A stretch of 64,000 bases of DNA from Winogradskyella echinorum (GTDB taxonomy: Bacteria; Bacteroidota; Bacteroidia; Flavobacteriales; Flavobacteriaceae), in assembly GCF_014297365.1 (NCBI RefSeq), contig NZ_JACOQD010000003.1, positions 186,001 through 250,000 on the forward strand, written 5' to 3'. Under the pieces are notes generated by a model that worked only from the letters and a program-made list of their open reading frames with translations, ran no database searches and was not told where the DNA came from. This document shows, one piece after another, positions 37,843 through 46,061 of the stretch; position 1 is the first letter of the stretch, and each line of letters starts with the position of its first letter. Both the position numbers and the translations under genes were made by a program.

Positions 37843-40704
37843 ATGAATTTAAAGTACTTATTAATTATTCTTCTAATGCCTCTATTTTGTCTTGGGCAGT
37901 ACGAAAAGAAGAAAAATACTTTAAAAAATCAAATACAAAAATATAGAGATTTTTATAGCGAAGGGCAACTAGATAGTTGTTATCACTATGCCAAAATCAG
38001 CTACAATTTGGCCAAAGAGCTCAAGGAAGATTCTTTGCAAGTAGAAATTGTGGGAATACTTAGTTTTGTTGAACCAGATTTAGAAAAAGCACTATCGTAT
38101 TTAGCAGAATCAGAGCCAATAGCAATTAAGAATAATCAATGGAAGCGATTAAAAGGTATCTATAATAGGCGAGGCGCTCTGTATTACCACAGAACTAAAG
38201 ATGAAATTGCTCTAGTACATTTTTTAAAGCTAGACTCACTTCTAGAAGTTAGAAATGATGATATATTTCTTGCAGCTATGAATAAAGTGAATATCATTAA
38301 TGTGTTATATGATTCTCAGACAGTTAATGATACAAGTTTTATTCCTCAAATGAGTAAGCATATCAAAGACGGTCTCCAACTGGTTAATGATGGTTTAAAG
38401 ATTAGTAAAGACAGCCTTAAGTTTTATAACGCTTATTACCTCAATATACCAGCTGCGATTCTTTACGAAAAAAAGGCTTATGTGCATGTGCAGCGAAATG
38501 AGACTCAAGAGGCGATTGCTAACTATCAAAAGGCACTTTCAAACACAGACTATATAGACGCAAATTTTACAGGCAATGATCTCAGAAAGTCTTTAATATA
38601 TAATGGATTAGCAAATTTGTACGATTTAGAGCTTCAACAGGATTCGGCGCTGCACTATTATAAGAAAGATTTAATTGCCATAAATAAAACCACAGATACT
38701 TTAATGCAGGGCATCTCTAATTATAGAATTGCTGAGTTTTACAATAAAATCAATAATCCAAAAACGGCATTAAGACACCTAAAAACCTCTGAAACCTTAT
38801 TAGAAAGCGCCTATTTTGTAAGAGAAGAGCATAAATATAAGATTCAAGATATCTATGCTAGCGTTTATAACAACCTTGGAGACTATAAGAAAGCATTCGA
38901 ATCATCAGAAAAAGCTAGAAAATATCTCAATGACATACAAACTGAGTTCAATAAAGAAAATGTATCTGAGCTCGAAACAAAATATCAAACCGAGAAAAAA
39001 GAACAAGAAATTAATTTATTGAAATCTCAAAATAAGATTGTAGAGCAACAAAAAACAAACCAAAAAAATTTACTATTAGGTGGTATTGCTTTAACTTCTA
39101 TTGCTGGATTTTTTCTGTTCTTTCTATATCGTAACCGTCAAAAAACAAACAATAAATTAAAAGAATTAAATACATTAAAGTCTAACTTTTTTGCTAATAT
39201 ATCTCACGAGTTTCGTACACCTTTGACTTTAATATCTAGTCCTATCGATGATATTTTAGCCAAGGATTCAATATCAAATAAACAACGTCAACAATTCACC
39301 ATAGCTAAGCAAAATTCCGAGCGCCTTTTAGAACTAGTCAATCAATTGTTGGACCTCTCAAAAATTGATGAAGGACATTTAAAGCTGCAGCTTCAAAAAG
39401 GTAATGTACTTCAACTTATTTCTGCTTTGAGTGAATCGTTCATCTATCACGCTCATCAAAAAAATATAGACTACACCATTGATATTTCTAACAGTAAAGA
39501 TGCTGTTTGGTACGATAAAAGTGCTTTAGAGAAAATAACGGTCAATCTTCTGTCAAATGCTTTAAAATACACACCTAAACATGGTACAATATCTTGCAAT
39601 GCCTATATTAAAAACAAAAGATTATTTTTAAAAGTTATAAACTCAGGTAAAGGGCTAACTCCATACGAATTAAATAACATCTTCGAGCGATTCTACCAGA
39701 CCAATGAGCAAAATCAAGGGTCGGGAATTGGTTTGTCTTTAGTTAAGGAACTAGTTGAATTACATCAAGGTAAAATAGAAGTACAAAGTATTCCGAATGA
39801 AGAGACAATATTTCAAATAAATATCCCAATTGATAAAAACAGTTTTAAAAAAGATTCGATCATAACTTTATCCAATAATAAAGTTGAAATGGAAGTACCG
39901 TTGTATGCTAACATTACTTCTGAAGAAGACGAGACCTTTACAGATAGTGATTTACCAATTTTGTTAATTGTTGAAGATAATATTGACTTACGAAATTTAC
40001 TAAAACAATCATTTGAAGACAGATATAATGTTATCACTGCATCTAATGGAATAATTGGTGTAGAATTGGCGTTAGAGCACATTCCAGATTTAATTATTTC
40101 AGATATAATGATGCCAGAAAAAGATGGCATTGAATTGACTGAAAACCTAAAAACGGACGAACGTACAGCGCATATTCCCATTGTATTACTTACTGCAAAA
40201 GCAGACGTAGAAAGCAAGTTTAAAGGCATTGATATAGGCGCAGATGATTATATCACTAAACCTTTCAATAAAAAGTTATTAATCCTAAAAGTTGAAAAGC
40301 TCATTGAGACTAGAAGGCAACTACAATTGCGCTATAGTCAAGAATTGGTATTAATACCTAGCGATATTGCTATTACCAATCTAGACGAAACATTTCTCAA
40401 AAAAGTAGAAACTATTTTAGAGAAAAACCTAATAGATTCGTCTTTTAACGTCTCAGAATTTTCAGAAGCTGTTGGCATGAGTCGTATGCAATTGCACAGA
40501 AAACTAAAAGCTTTGACCGGACTTACAGCATCTGAGTTTATACGCTCCCAACGCCTTAAATTGGCAGCGCAACTATTAAAATCCTCTGACATTAATATTT
40601 CAGGAGTTGGTTATTCAGTAGGTTTTAATGACCATTCGTATTTTGCTAAATGTTTTAAAAAAGCATATAACTGTACTCCAACTGAGTTTGCAAACCGCAG
40701 TTAA
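37843..40704 (+). CDS. Hybrid histidine kinase/response regulator/AraC protein with TPR sensor (paralogue)
   Basis: A 953-residue protein from ATG 37843; an in-frame TTG at 37825 would add six residues before the signal peptide MNLKYLLIILLMPLFCLGQ. The order matches the gene before it: divergent periplasmic TPR sensor (~25-370), coiled coil, membrane helix at ~410-429, HisKA with H455, ATPase domain with the same Asp-to-Asn change (N600 in NSGKGL), receiver with D754, AraC HTH. The cytoplasmic part is strongly conserved with its neighbour, including the recognition region (MSRMQLHRKLKALTGL), whereas the sensor is barely similar. The two therefore probably bind the same DNA sites and read different signals. 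No TGTTACA box precedes this gene; it is 49 bases from the previous stop and likely co-transcribed. Confidence 0.93.
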   Translation: MNLKYLLIILLMPLFCLGQYEKKKNTLKNQIQKYRDFYSEGQLDSCYHYAKISYNLAKELKEDSLQVEIVGILSFVEPDLEKALSYLAESEPIAIKNNQWKRLKGIYNRRGALYYHRTKDEIALVHFLKLDSLLEVRNDDIFLAAMNKVNIINVLYDSQTVNDTSFIPQMSKHIKDGLQLVNDGLKISKDSLKFYNAYYLNIPAAILYEKKAYVHVQRNETQEAIANYQKALSNTDYIDANFTGNDLRKSLIYNGLANLYDLELQQDSALHYYKKDLIAINKTTDTLMQGISNYRIAEFYNKINNPKTALRHLKTSETLLESAYFVREEHKYKIQDIYASVYNNLGDYKKAFESSEKARKYLNDIQTEFNKENVSELETKYQTEKKEQEINLLKSQNKIVEQQKTNQKNLLLGGIALTSIAGFFLFFLYRNRQKTNNKLKELNTLKSNFFANISHEFRTPLTLISSPIDDILAKDSISNKQRQQFTIAKQNSERLLELVNQLLDLSKIDEGHLKLQLQKGNVLQLISALSESFIYHAHQKNIDYTIDISNSKDAVWYDKSALEKITVNLLSNALKYTPKHGTISCNAYIKNKRLFLKVINSGKGLTPYELNNIFERFYQTNEQNQGSGIGLSLVKELVELHQGKIEVQSIPNEETIFQINIPIDKNSFKKDSIITLSNNKVEMEVPLYANITSEEDETFTDSDLPILLIVEDNIDLRNLLKQSFEDRYNVITASNGIIGVELALEHIPDLIISDIMMPEKDGIELTENLKTDERTAHIPIVLLTAKADVESKFKGIDIGADDYITKPFNKKLLILKVEKLIETRRQLQLRYSQELVLIPSDIAITNLDETFLKKVETILEKNLIDSSFNVSEFSEAVGMSRMQLHRKLKALTGLTASEFIRSQRLKLAAQLLKSSDINISGVGYSVGFNDHSYFAKCFKKAYNCTPTEFANRS

Positions 40705-40774
40705 TCTTTAAAATTTTCTGTCAGTTTCTATCTATTTCTTATCATTTTTTAGACGGTCAAAATTGTTTTTTTAC

Positions 40775-40792
40775 AATTCTAAATTTAGAATT
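40775..40792. other. 18-bp perfect palindrome
   Basis: AATTCTAAATTTAGAATT is a perfect palindrome, just after a hairpin-like AATTGT-TTTTTT-ACAATT. It lies between the second hybrid regulator gene and box B. It may be a protein-binding site or part of a bidirectional terminator. A related split inverted repeat occurs at 52660-52711. Confidence 0.5.
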
Positions 40793-40822
40793 CACCGCTC
40801 TTACCTCCCATAAATACAGGCA

Positions 40823-40888
40823 TGTTACAATAGTCATAACTTCTGTTACATGCTTCACAGCGTTATGACAGTCTTCCATATAGATTTG
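40823..40888 (+). promoter_or_regulatory. Shared activator box B and -7 element
   Basis: TGTTACA at 40823 and again at 40844 (21-bp period), then TAGATTTG at 40881-40888, exactly 37 bases after the start of the second heptamer and a full match to TAnnTTTG. The predicted start point is at or beside the ATG of the small ORF at 40895. No -33 TTG stands at the usual place, as expected for an activator-dependent promoter. Confidence 0.7.
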
Positions 40889-40894
40889 TACTGT

Positions 40895-41047
40895 ATGAAA
40901 AAAAAACGTACAACCTATCATGCTGAGATAGACTATGTTCCCACCAAAGAAATCCATCTCAATGTTAACTATTTACAGCCTGGTAAATACGTTCTAAAAA
41001 TTATGTACAAGAATAAGGTCATAAAGAAAACCAATTTTAAAAAATAA
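40895..41047 (+). CDS. Small protein, 50 residues, first gene of operon
   Basis: MKKKRTTYHAEIDYVPTKEI is followed by a C-terminal half of pattern LNVNYLxxGKYVLKIMYxNKVI. It has no signal peptide or membrane segment and is very basic. It starts six bases after the TAGATTTG promoter element and ends four bases before the first tail-fibre-like gene. A second small ORF at 56828 has the same pattern (L-x-x-G-x-Y-x-L-x-I-M-x-x-N) and the same position relative to its box and to a paralogous gene, which is why I think both are real. The C-terminal pattern also resembles the last strand of type A T9SS sorting domains, though no secretion signal precedes it. Function unknown. An ATG at 40850 in frame is less likely because the promoter lies downstream of it. 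Confidence 0.6.
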   Translation: MKKKRTTYHAEIDYVPTKEIHLNVNYLQPGKYVLKIMYKNKVIKKTNFKK

Positions 41048-41051
41048 GATT

Positions 41052-42515
41052 ATGAAGACATTAATTACACTAATCATCATGTTTTTTATATCAGTTTCAA
41101 GCATTGCGCAACAAGGCATTAATTATAAAGCCATATTAAAAGATACTAATGGCAATGTTTTAGCAGATACTTATATGACCGTACAGTTTACGGTACATCA
41201 AGGGTCAGCAACTGGTGCAATTGTATATGAAGAAAGTCATAATTACACCACAGATGCTAATGGACTATTGATTTTAAACATTGGTACAGCTACCACACCA
41301 ATTTTAGGTGTATTCTCCAATATAAATTGGAGTACAAATCAACATTTTCTGCAAACAACAATTACCTATAGTGGTGGCACCATTAATTTTGATGCTACTG
41401 AGTTTATGGCTGTACCTTATGCAAAACATGCTGAAACTGCCGAAACCGCTGCCAATGTATTTAGTGGCGATTATAATGATTTAATTAACCAGCCCACAAT
41501 TTTACCAACAGGTTTAGAAAGGATTACAGAAAGCGCAGATCCTGTAACTGGACAATCTATTTATGGCTGGCGATTAATTGGCGTTAATAACGAAAATATA
41601 AATGTTTATGATCCTATTGGCTTTGATGCTATAGATTTAAGTACTAGAGCTAATTGGTTTCCTTCTAACACTAATCGTTATGGAGCTTCTGGTGAAAACT
41701 CTATAGCTATAGGTTTAAAAATTAGATCTAAAGGAGACTTTTCCACAGGAATTGGATCTGACATAACAGCTTCAGGAGATTATTCTACAGCATTTGGATT
41801 TTATGTTACAGCTTCAGGAGATTATTCTACGGCAATGGGAAATTATGTATCGGCCAAATCTTATGCAGAAACAGCAATGGGTAGATACAATACAAACTAT
41901 GAGCCAAATTCTATAGATTCTTGGAATTCAGAAGACCGCTTATTTGTTATAGGAAATGGCAATGATTTTTCTAGTCGAAGTAATGCATTAACCATTTTAA
42001 AAAATGGAGAGGTTATAACTGGTGGTCCATTAACCGTTCAAAACGCATTAAACGACACATCGTCATGGCGACTAGAAACGCGACCTAATGGTAGTTTGTC
42101 CATGTATAGAAATGGTAATTATCGTGGTTTCTTTAGTGAATCTACAGGTAATTACTCTTCAATTTCAGACAGACGTACTAAAAAAGACATCACAGCCTTA
42201 GAAAATGGCACACTTAAAAAAGTCATGCAACTCAATCCTGTAAGTTATTTAATGAAAGAGCAAACCGATACTAAGCGTAATTTAGGTTTAATCTCCCAAG
42301 AAGTACAAAAAATCTTTCCAAGTATTACAAACTATGTAGAAGAATCAGATTTACTGACTTTATCTTATACAGAGTTGATTCCTGTATTGATAAAAGCATT
42401 GCAAGAACAGCAAATGATTATTGAAGCTCAAAATGCAAAAGATGTTATACAAGATAAATCTATTGAAGCTTTAGTAACGCGTTTAAATCTATTAGAAGCT
42501 AAATCAACTAATTAA
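41052..42515 (+). CDS. Tail-fibre-like secreted protein with YadA-head repeats and S74 chaperone domain
   Basis: A 487-residue protein. The signal peptide ends near SSIAQ (~residue 19). A conserved ~110-residue N-terminal domain (QGINYKAILKDTNGNVL to FMAVPYAKHA) is shared by five proteins in this locus. Five YadA-head-like repeats of 14 residues follow at ~210-280 (ASGDYSTAFGFYVT type), which build trimeric beta-rolls in adhesins. The C-terminus is an S74/intramolecular-chaperone domain starting SDRRTK (S372, K377), with the Ser-Lys spacing of the self-cleavage dyad, then LGLISQEVQK, LSYTELIPVLIKAL and a coiled coil. It probably forms a trimer on the surface, with the chaperone part released. 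It shows no T9SS sorting domain. Such domains are best known from phage tail fibres, but no other phage gene is near. Confidence 0.85.
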   Translation: MKTLITLIIMFFISVSSIAQQGINYKAILKDTNGNVLADTYMTVQFTVHQGSATGAIVYEESHNYTTDANGLLILNIGTATTPILGVFSNINWSTNQHFLQTTITYSGGTINFDATEFMAVPYAKHAETAETAANVFSGDYNDLINQPTILPTGLERITESADPVTGQSIYGWRLIGVNNENINVYDPIGFDAIDLSTRANWFPSNTNRYGASGENSIAIGLKIRSKGDFSTGIGSDITASGDYSTAFGFYVTASGDYSTAMGNYVSAKSYAETAMGRYNTNYEPNSIDSWNSEDRLFVIGNGNDFSSRSNALTILKNGEVITGGPLTVQNALNDTSSWRLETRPNGSLSMYRNGNYRGFFSESTGNYSSISDRRTKKDITALENGTLKKVMQLNPVSYLMKEQTDTKRNLGLISQEVQKIFPSITNYVEESDLLTLSYTELIPVLIKALQEQQMIIEAQNAKDVIQDKSIEALVTRLNLLEAKSTN

Positions 42516-42525
42516 AAAACATATT

Positions 42526-43995
42526 ATGAAAAATATAATAGTATTAATTATCACGCTTTTTATCTCAATCTCAAGTTTTGCGCAACAAGGCATCAACTAC
42601 AAAGCTATTATTAAAGACGATAACGGAAATGTTGTTACCAATCAAGACCTCGAAGTTCGTTTTTTTATTCTCAAAAGTGGTGGTGGCTTAGAATATAATG
42701 AAGACCATCTAGCAACCACAGATGGTAACGGCTTAGTTATTCTTACAATAGGACAAGGTGTGCCAGGACAACTCCAAGATTTCACTACAATAGATTGGGG
42801 AGAAGAAGATTATATGTTAAGAGTTGGTATTGACTTAGATTTAGATGGCTCATTTGTTTATTTCGACGACACACCATTTAATGCTGTCCCTTATGCCCTT
42901 TTAGCAGAAAATGTAAAAAATCAAACATTTAAAAGTGAAGATGGCATTACTTATGGAGAAAATACATCAGATGATTTTGTTTTTGGTAGCAGTCAACTAG
43001 ACGATACAGGCAATTCAATAGGCGATTCTCGTATGTTTTTTAATACAGGTAAGGGTTCATTTAGAGCAGGTAGAGCCTTAGCTACAGAATGGGATGACGA
43101 GAATATTGGTAATCGCTCAGTAGCTTTTGGACTCAATACTATTGCCACTGGCTCTTACAGTACTGCTTTAGGAAATAGAACTAATGCTCAATCCTATGCT
43201 TCTACAGCAATAGGAACCTATAATGTTGGTGGCGGAAATCCAAATGCTTGGGTTGGTACAGATCCGCTTTTTGAAATTGGAAACGGCACAGCCACCATAA
43301 GTACTGAAACTAGAAACAATGCATTAACTGTTCTTAAAAATGGTAGAGTGGGTATTGGCTACAATGCGGAAACGCCTACACAAACTTTGGATATAAGCGG
43401 TAAAATAAAAGTAGCCAATGATTTTACAACACCTACACCAGGTACAATTCGTTTTAACGAAACCGCAAATGCATTTGAAGGGTACATTGCAGAAACAGGT
43501 TGGGTAACACTTGGCGCAAAAAAAATGGAAAAAACAATAGTTATTCCAGCAACGGATTTCGTTGCTCGTTTAGTTAGCAGTATGAGTGTCGCTTACAGTT
43601 CTAATACTGTTTATTTATCAGGTTCTACACCTTCAAGTACCTTGCCTTATGTAGTAGCTCCATTGGTAGTACCTGTTGGTTCAAGATTGATTTCAATTTC
43701 TTATGTCTTTGAAGATGATAACCCTAACACAGATTTAAGTTTTGTCTTTTCAAAATACTGTGGCGATTCCAATGTTACTTCAGAAACCATTACTACTATA
43801 AATACTCATGTCGCAAATGGTATTGAAAGTTCTAATCTCCATAAATATACTTATAACATTAATGAAACTATTCAAGCAGGTTGTCAATACGTAATTAGCG
43901 CAAGTGCCGGAGCTAATTGGGGCAATGGTGGCATAGTTACGGGAATTCCTGGAGTAAAAGTTCATAAGGTTTATGTGCGTTACGAAGAGGAATAA
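42526..43995 (+). CDS. Tail-fibre-like secreted protein without S74 domain
   Basis: A 489-residue paralogue of the upstream gene in its N-terminal part. The signal peptide ends at SSFAQ, then the QGINYKAIIKDDNGNVV domain runs to FNAVPYALLAENV. Only three 14-residue YadA-head-like repeats are present (NRSVAFGLNTI, ATGSYSTALGNRTN, AQSYASTAIGTYN), followed by GGGNPNAWVGTDPLFEIGNG, also found in the other paralogues. After ~residue 330 the S74 domain is replaced by a different ~150-residue C-terminal domain (EKTIVIPATDFVARL, then CGDSNVTSETITT and ASAGANWGNGG) which I do not recognise and which may be a receptor-binding knob. It is 10 bases from the previous gene, in one operon. Confidence 0.8.
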   Translation: MKNIIVLIITLFISISSFAQQGINYKAIIKDDNGNVVTNQDLEVRFFILKSGGGLEYNEDHLATTDGNGLVILTIGQGVPGQLQDFTTIDWGEEDYMLRVGIDLDLDGSFVYFDDTPFNAVPYALLAENVKNQTFKSEDGITYGENTSDDFVFGSSQLDDTGNSIGDSRMFFNTGKGSFRAGRALATEWDDENIGNRSVAFGLNTIATGSYSTALGNRTNAQSYASTAIGTYNVGGGNPNAWVGTDPLFEIGNGTATISTETRNNALTVLKNGRVGIGYNAETPTQTLDISGKIKVANDFTTPTPGTIRFNETANAFEGYIAETGWVTLGAKKMEKTIVIPATDFVARLVSSMSVAYSSNTVYLSGSTPSSTLPYVVAPLVVPVGSRLISISYVFEDDNPNTDLSFVFSKYCGDSNVTSETITTINTHVANGIESSNLHKYTYNINETIQAGCQYVISASAGANWGNGGIVTGIPGVKVHKVYVRYEEE

Positions 43996-44047
43996 AATAC
44001 ACATATACTTTGTTTCACTACTATATCATTAGCAACTATAAAAAATC

Positions 44048-44671
44048 ATGAAAGAATACATCACACTTATAACCATATTACTCTTGGTTTCTTGCAAATC
44101 AGAAACCAAAAATGACACAAACCAAACCGTACAAGTTGAACAAAAAGAGCAAGCAGATAACAAAGAAATAACTACTAAACGTGAAATAGAATCTAAAGGC
44201 ACTTTTCTTTGCAAAATCAACGGTAAAGACTGGTCTTACACCAAAGCTTCTGGGATTGTTTCAAGACATAGAAAAACAAAAAAACGTACTGCTATTATTA
44301 CGTTTACCAAACAATTAGATAAGGGTAAAGAAAGCGTACAACTATTTTATGATGTAGATAAAAACATTCTCGAAGAAGCGACAGCTATTCTTAAACTTCC
44401 AAAAAAAGGAGGAGGCAAAATGAGTGCCATGTATAGAATTCAATTAAATGGTAGCAAACGTCTACCAGAAAGTGAGATTTCTGGCACAATAGATCTGTCT
44501 AACGCAACGGCTGCTTCTGGTACAGCTGAGGTTTCAAAAATGAAAATCCGCTTTGAGGAAGGTAATCTAGAAGATGAGACAATGAGTGCAATAACCTTTA
44601 CACCATTAAATTTTAGTGGTATAGGTTATTCAGATTCCGAAAAACTATTTGGTTCTCAAAACAATGATTAA
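44048..44671 (+). CDS. Lipoprotein of unknown function
   Basis: A 207-residue protein with a type II signal peptide, LLLVSC, lipidated at C16, followed by a polar linker with KSETKNDTNQ. The mature part from ~residue 55 (GTFLCKINGKDWSYTKASG) looks like the small beta-rich domain often seen in flavobacterial lipoproteins (F-x-x-x-x-NGKxW pattern). A lysine- and glycine-rich stretch, KLPKKGGGKMSAMYRIQL, lies in the middle. No catalytic motif is seen. The linker has no charge pattern that tells inner from outer membrane. It is 52 bases after the preceding gene and likely in the same transcription unit as the OmpA-like gene further down. Confidence 0.65.
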   Translation: MKEYITLITILLLVSCKSETKNDTNQTVQVEQKEQADNKEITTKREIESKGTFLCKINGKDWSYTKASGIVSRHRKTKKRTAIITFTKQLDKGKESVQLFYDVDKNILEEATAILKLPKKGGGKMSAMYRIQLNGSKRLPESEISGTIDLSNATAASGTAEVSKMKIRFEEGNLEDETMSAITFTPLNFSGIGYSDSEKLFGSQNND

Positions 44672-44735
44672 AAATAGGCATGAATCTTCTAAAACATGCA
44701 GATGATGAAATTGCAAATTATTAAAATTTATACAT

Positions 44736-46049
44736 ATGAAAACGAATATATTTTATACGACCCTTGTTCTCTTATTGTTAGGTATTAACTTTTTATCAGC
44801 ACAACCATTTACGCTCGATAAAAATATTAAGCCCATAAGATTAGGGTTAACTGAACACCCAAAATATGAAGGAGCAAAGTATATTGAAGGTAGTTTAACC
44901 TTAAAAAAGGACTCCACAAATTATCATTATGTTGAAGGACATGATATTTATCAATATGTTGATATTTTCATCTATGCCAATGATGCTAAGGCACGTTTAC
45001 AAGCAGATGTTGTCTATAATAGTTGGAATAATATAGAGGAAACACAAAAAACATCAACTTCCGAAAACGGATTTATCAACTTTAAATTAAGAAGCTATCA
45101 GGATATCGGTTTTACTGTAAAATCTGAAGAAACCCACGATGTTCCTTATTCTATAGTTGTCAACGCAAGTCCTGAAGTAATGCATCATTTAGGTTCACCT
45201 TTTGTTAAAGCTACAGAAACAACCTTAGGATCAGATAGTGCAGTAGTCAATTCTGAAGCAAAGACCGATACTGTCCAAGAAGCCAATAATAACCTGTGGA
45301 TTTATATTGTCATTGGTGTACTATTATTAGTGGTAGGTTTATTGGCAGGAAAATTAATGGGAAGAAAAAATACCATGCTGTTAATTGTTTTACTGACAAT
45401 CCATGGTGTACCAACTTTAAGTTATGGACAAACAGTTGGTATTGAACGCGCCAGAGAATCTAATCTAGAAACAGAAATATTTCATAGAAGAGAAAGAAAC
45501 TCTGTTAATGCTACTATAAATGGACAAATCGATGCAAGAATAAACACTATAAATAAAGCATTTGCCACTGCAGATGCCTTAGAAGAATATATAAGGCAAT
45601 ATAGGAATGTAGGCTCTTGTTTAGGTTCTGCTCCACCTCCTGGCCAACCAAGAATACCATCTTTCTGTAATGATGAAGACAGTGATTGCGCAGATTGCTT
45701 TAGGTCTGCACGTGCAGAATTTAATCGATGTAGATATAATTTAGAGAGACTTCAAACCATCTATAATTGTTCTAAAGCATTTACGGATGCTGCTGTTGCA
45801 TTGGGAGATAATACATCTGGTTATCATGGTGTTGTGGGCATCGTTTGGCAATCGCAAAGAAGAGGAATTATGAGAAGCATTGATGAAGTAGATAAAGCGT
45901 ATGATTCTAAACGTATCGAAATGTTAGAATCGTTTCATAACAGTTTAATGGCTTTAGATGCCTGCGAACGTGCTCATGGCTTAGAAGATTGGTATGATAG
46001 ATTTGGTGTAATGTTCTACAATTTTGTAGAAATGAGGTATCACAGATAA
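44736..46049 (+). CDS. Envelope protein with two extracytoplasmic parts and a central membrane hairpin
   Basis: A 437-residue protein of no recognised family. The signal peptide ends near FLSAQ (~residue 23). An ectodomain of ~160 residues (LGLTEHPKYEGAKYIEG and on) leads to a membrane segment at ~190-208 (IYIVIGVLLLVVGLLAG). After only a few basic residues (KLMGRKNT), a second hydrophobic stretch begins at M214 and ends LSYGQ, exactly like a signal peptide with its cleavage site. The C-terminal ~205 residues are helical and contain seven cysteines (DCADC, NRCRYN and others), consistent with a periplasmic disulfide-rich domain. It may be a fusion of two exported proteins. The OmpA-like lipoprotein gene follows 12 bases later. 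Confidence 0.65.
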   Translation: MKTNIFYTTLVLLLLGINFLSAQPFTLDKNIKPIRLGLTEHPKYEGAKYIEGSLTLKKDSTNYHYVEGHDIYQYVDIFIYANDAKARLQADVVYNSWNNIEETQKTSTSENGFINFKLRSYQDIGFTVKSEETHDVPYSIVVNASPEVMHHLGSPFVKATETTLGSDSAVVNSEAKTDTVQEANNNLWIYIVIGVLLLVVGLLAGKLMGRKNTMLLIVLLTIHGVPTLSYGQTVGIERARESNLETEIFHRRERNSVNATINGQIDARINTINKAFATADALEEYIRQYRNVGSCLGSAPPPGQPRIPSFCNDEDSDCADCFRSARAEFNRCRYNLERLQTIYNCSKAFTDAAVALGDNTSGYHGVVGIVWQSQRRGIMRSIDEVDKAYDSKRIEMLESFHNSLMALDACERAHGLEDWYDRFGVMFYNFVEMRYHR

Positions 46050-46061
46050 ATTTTAAAAACA

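Noticed and set aside
44679..44726. 15-codon ORF between two genes
   Set aside because: Too short, with no overlap coupling, promoter or relative in the window.
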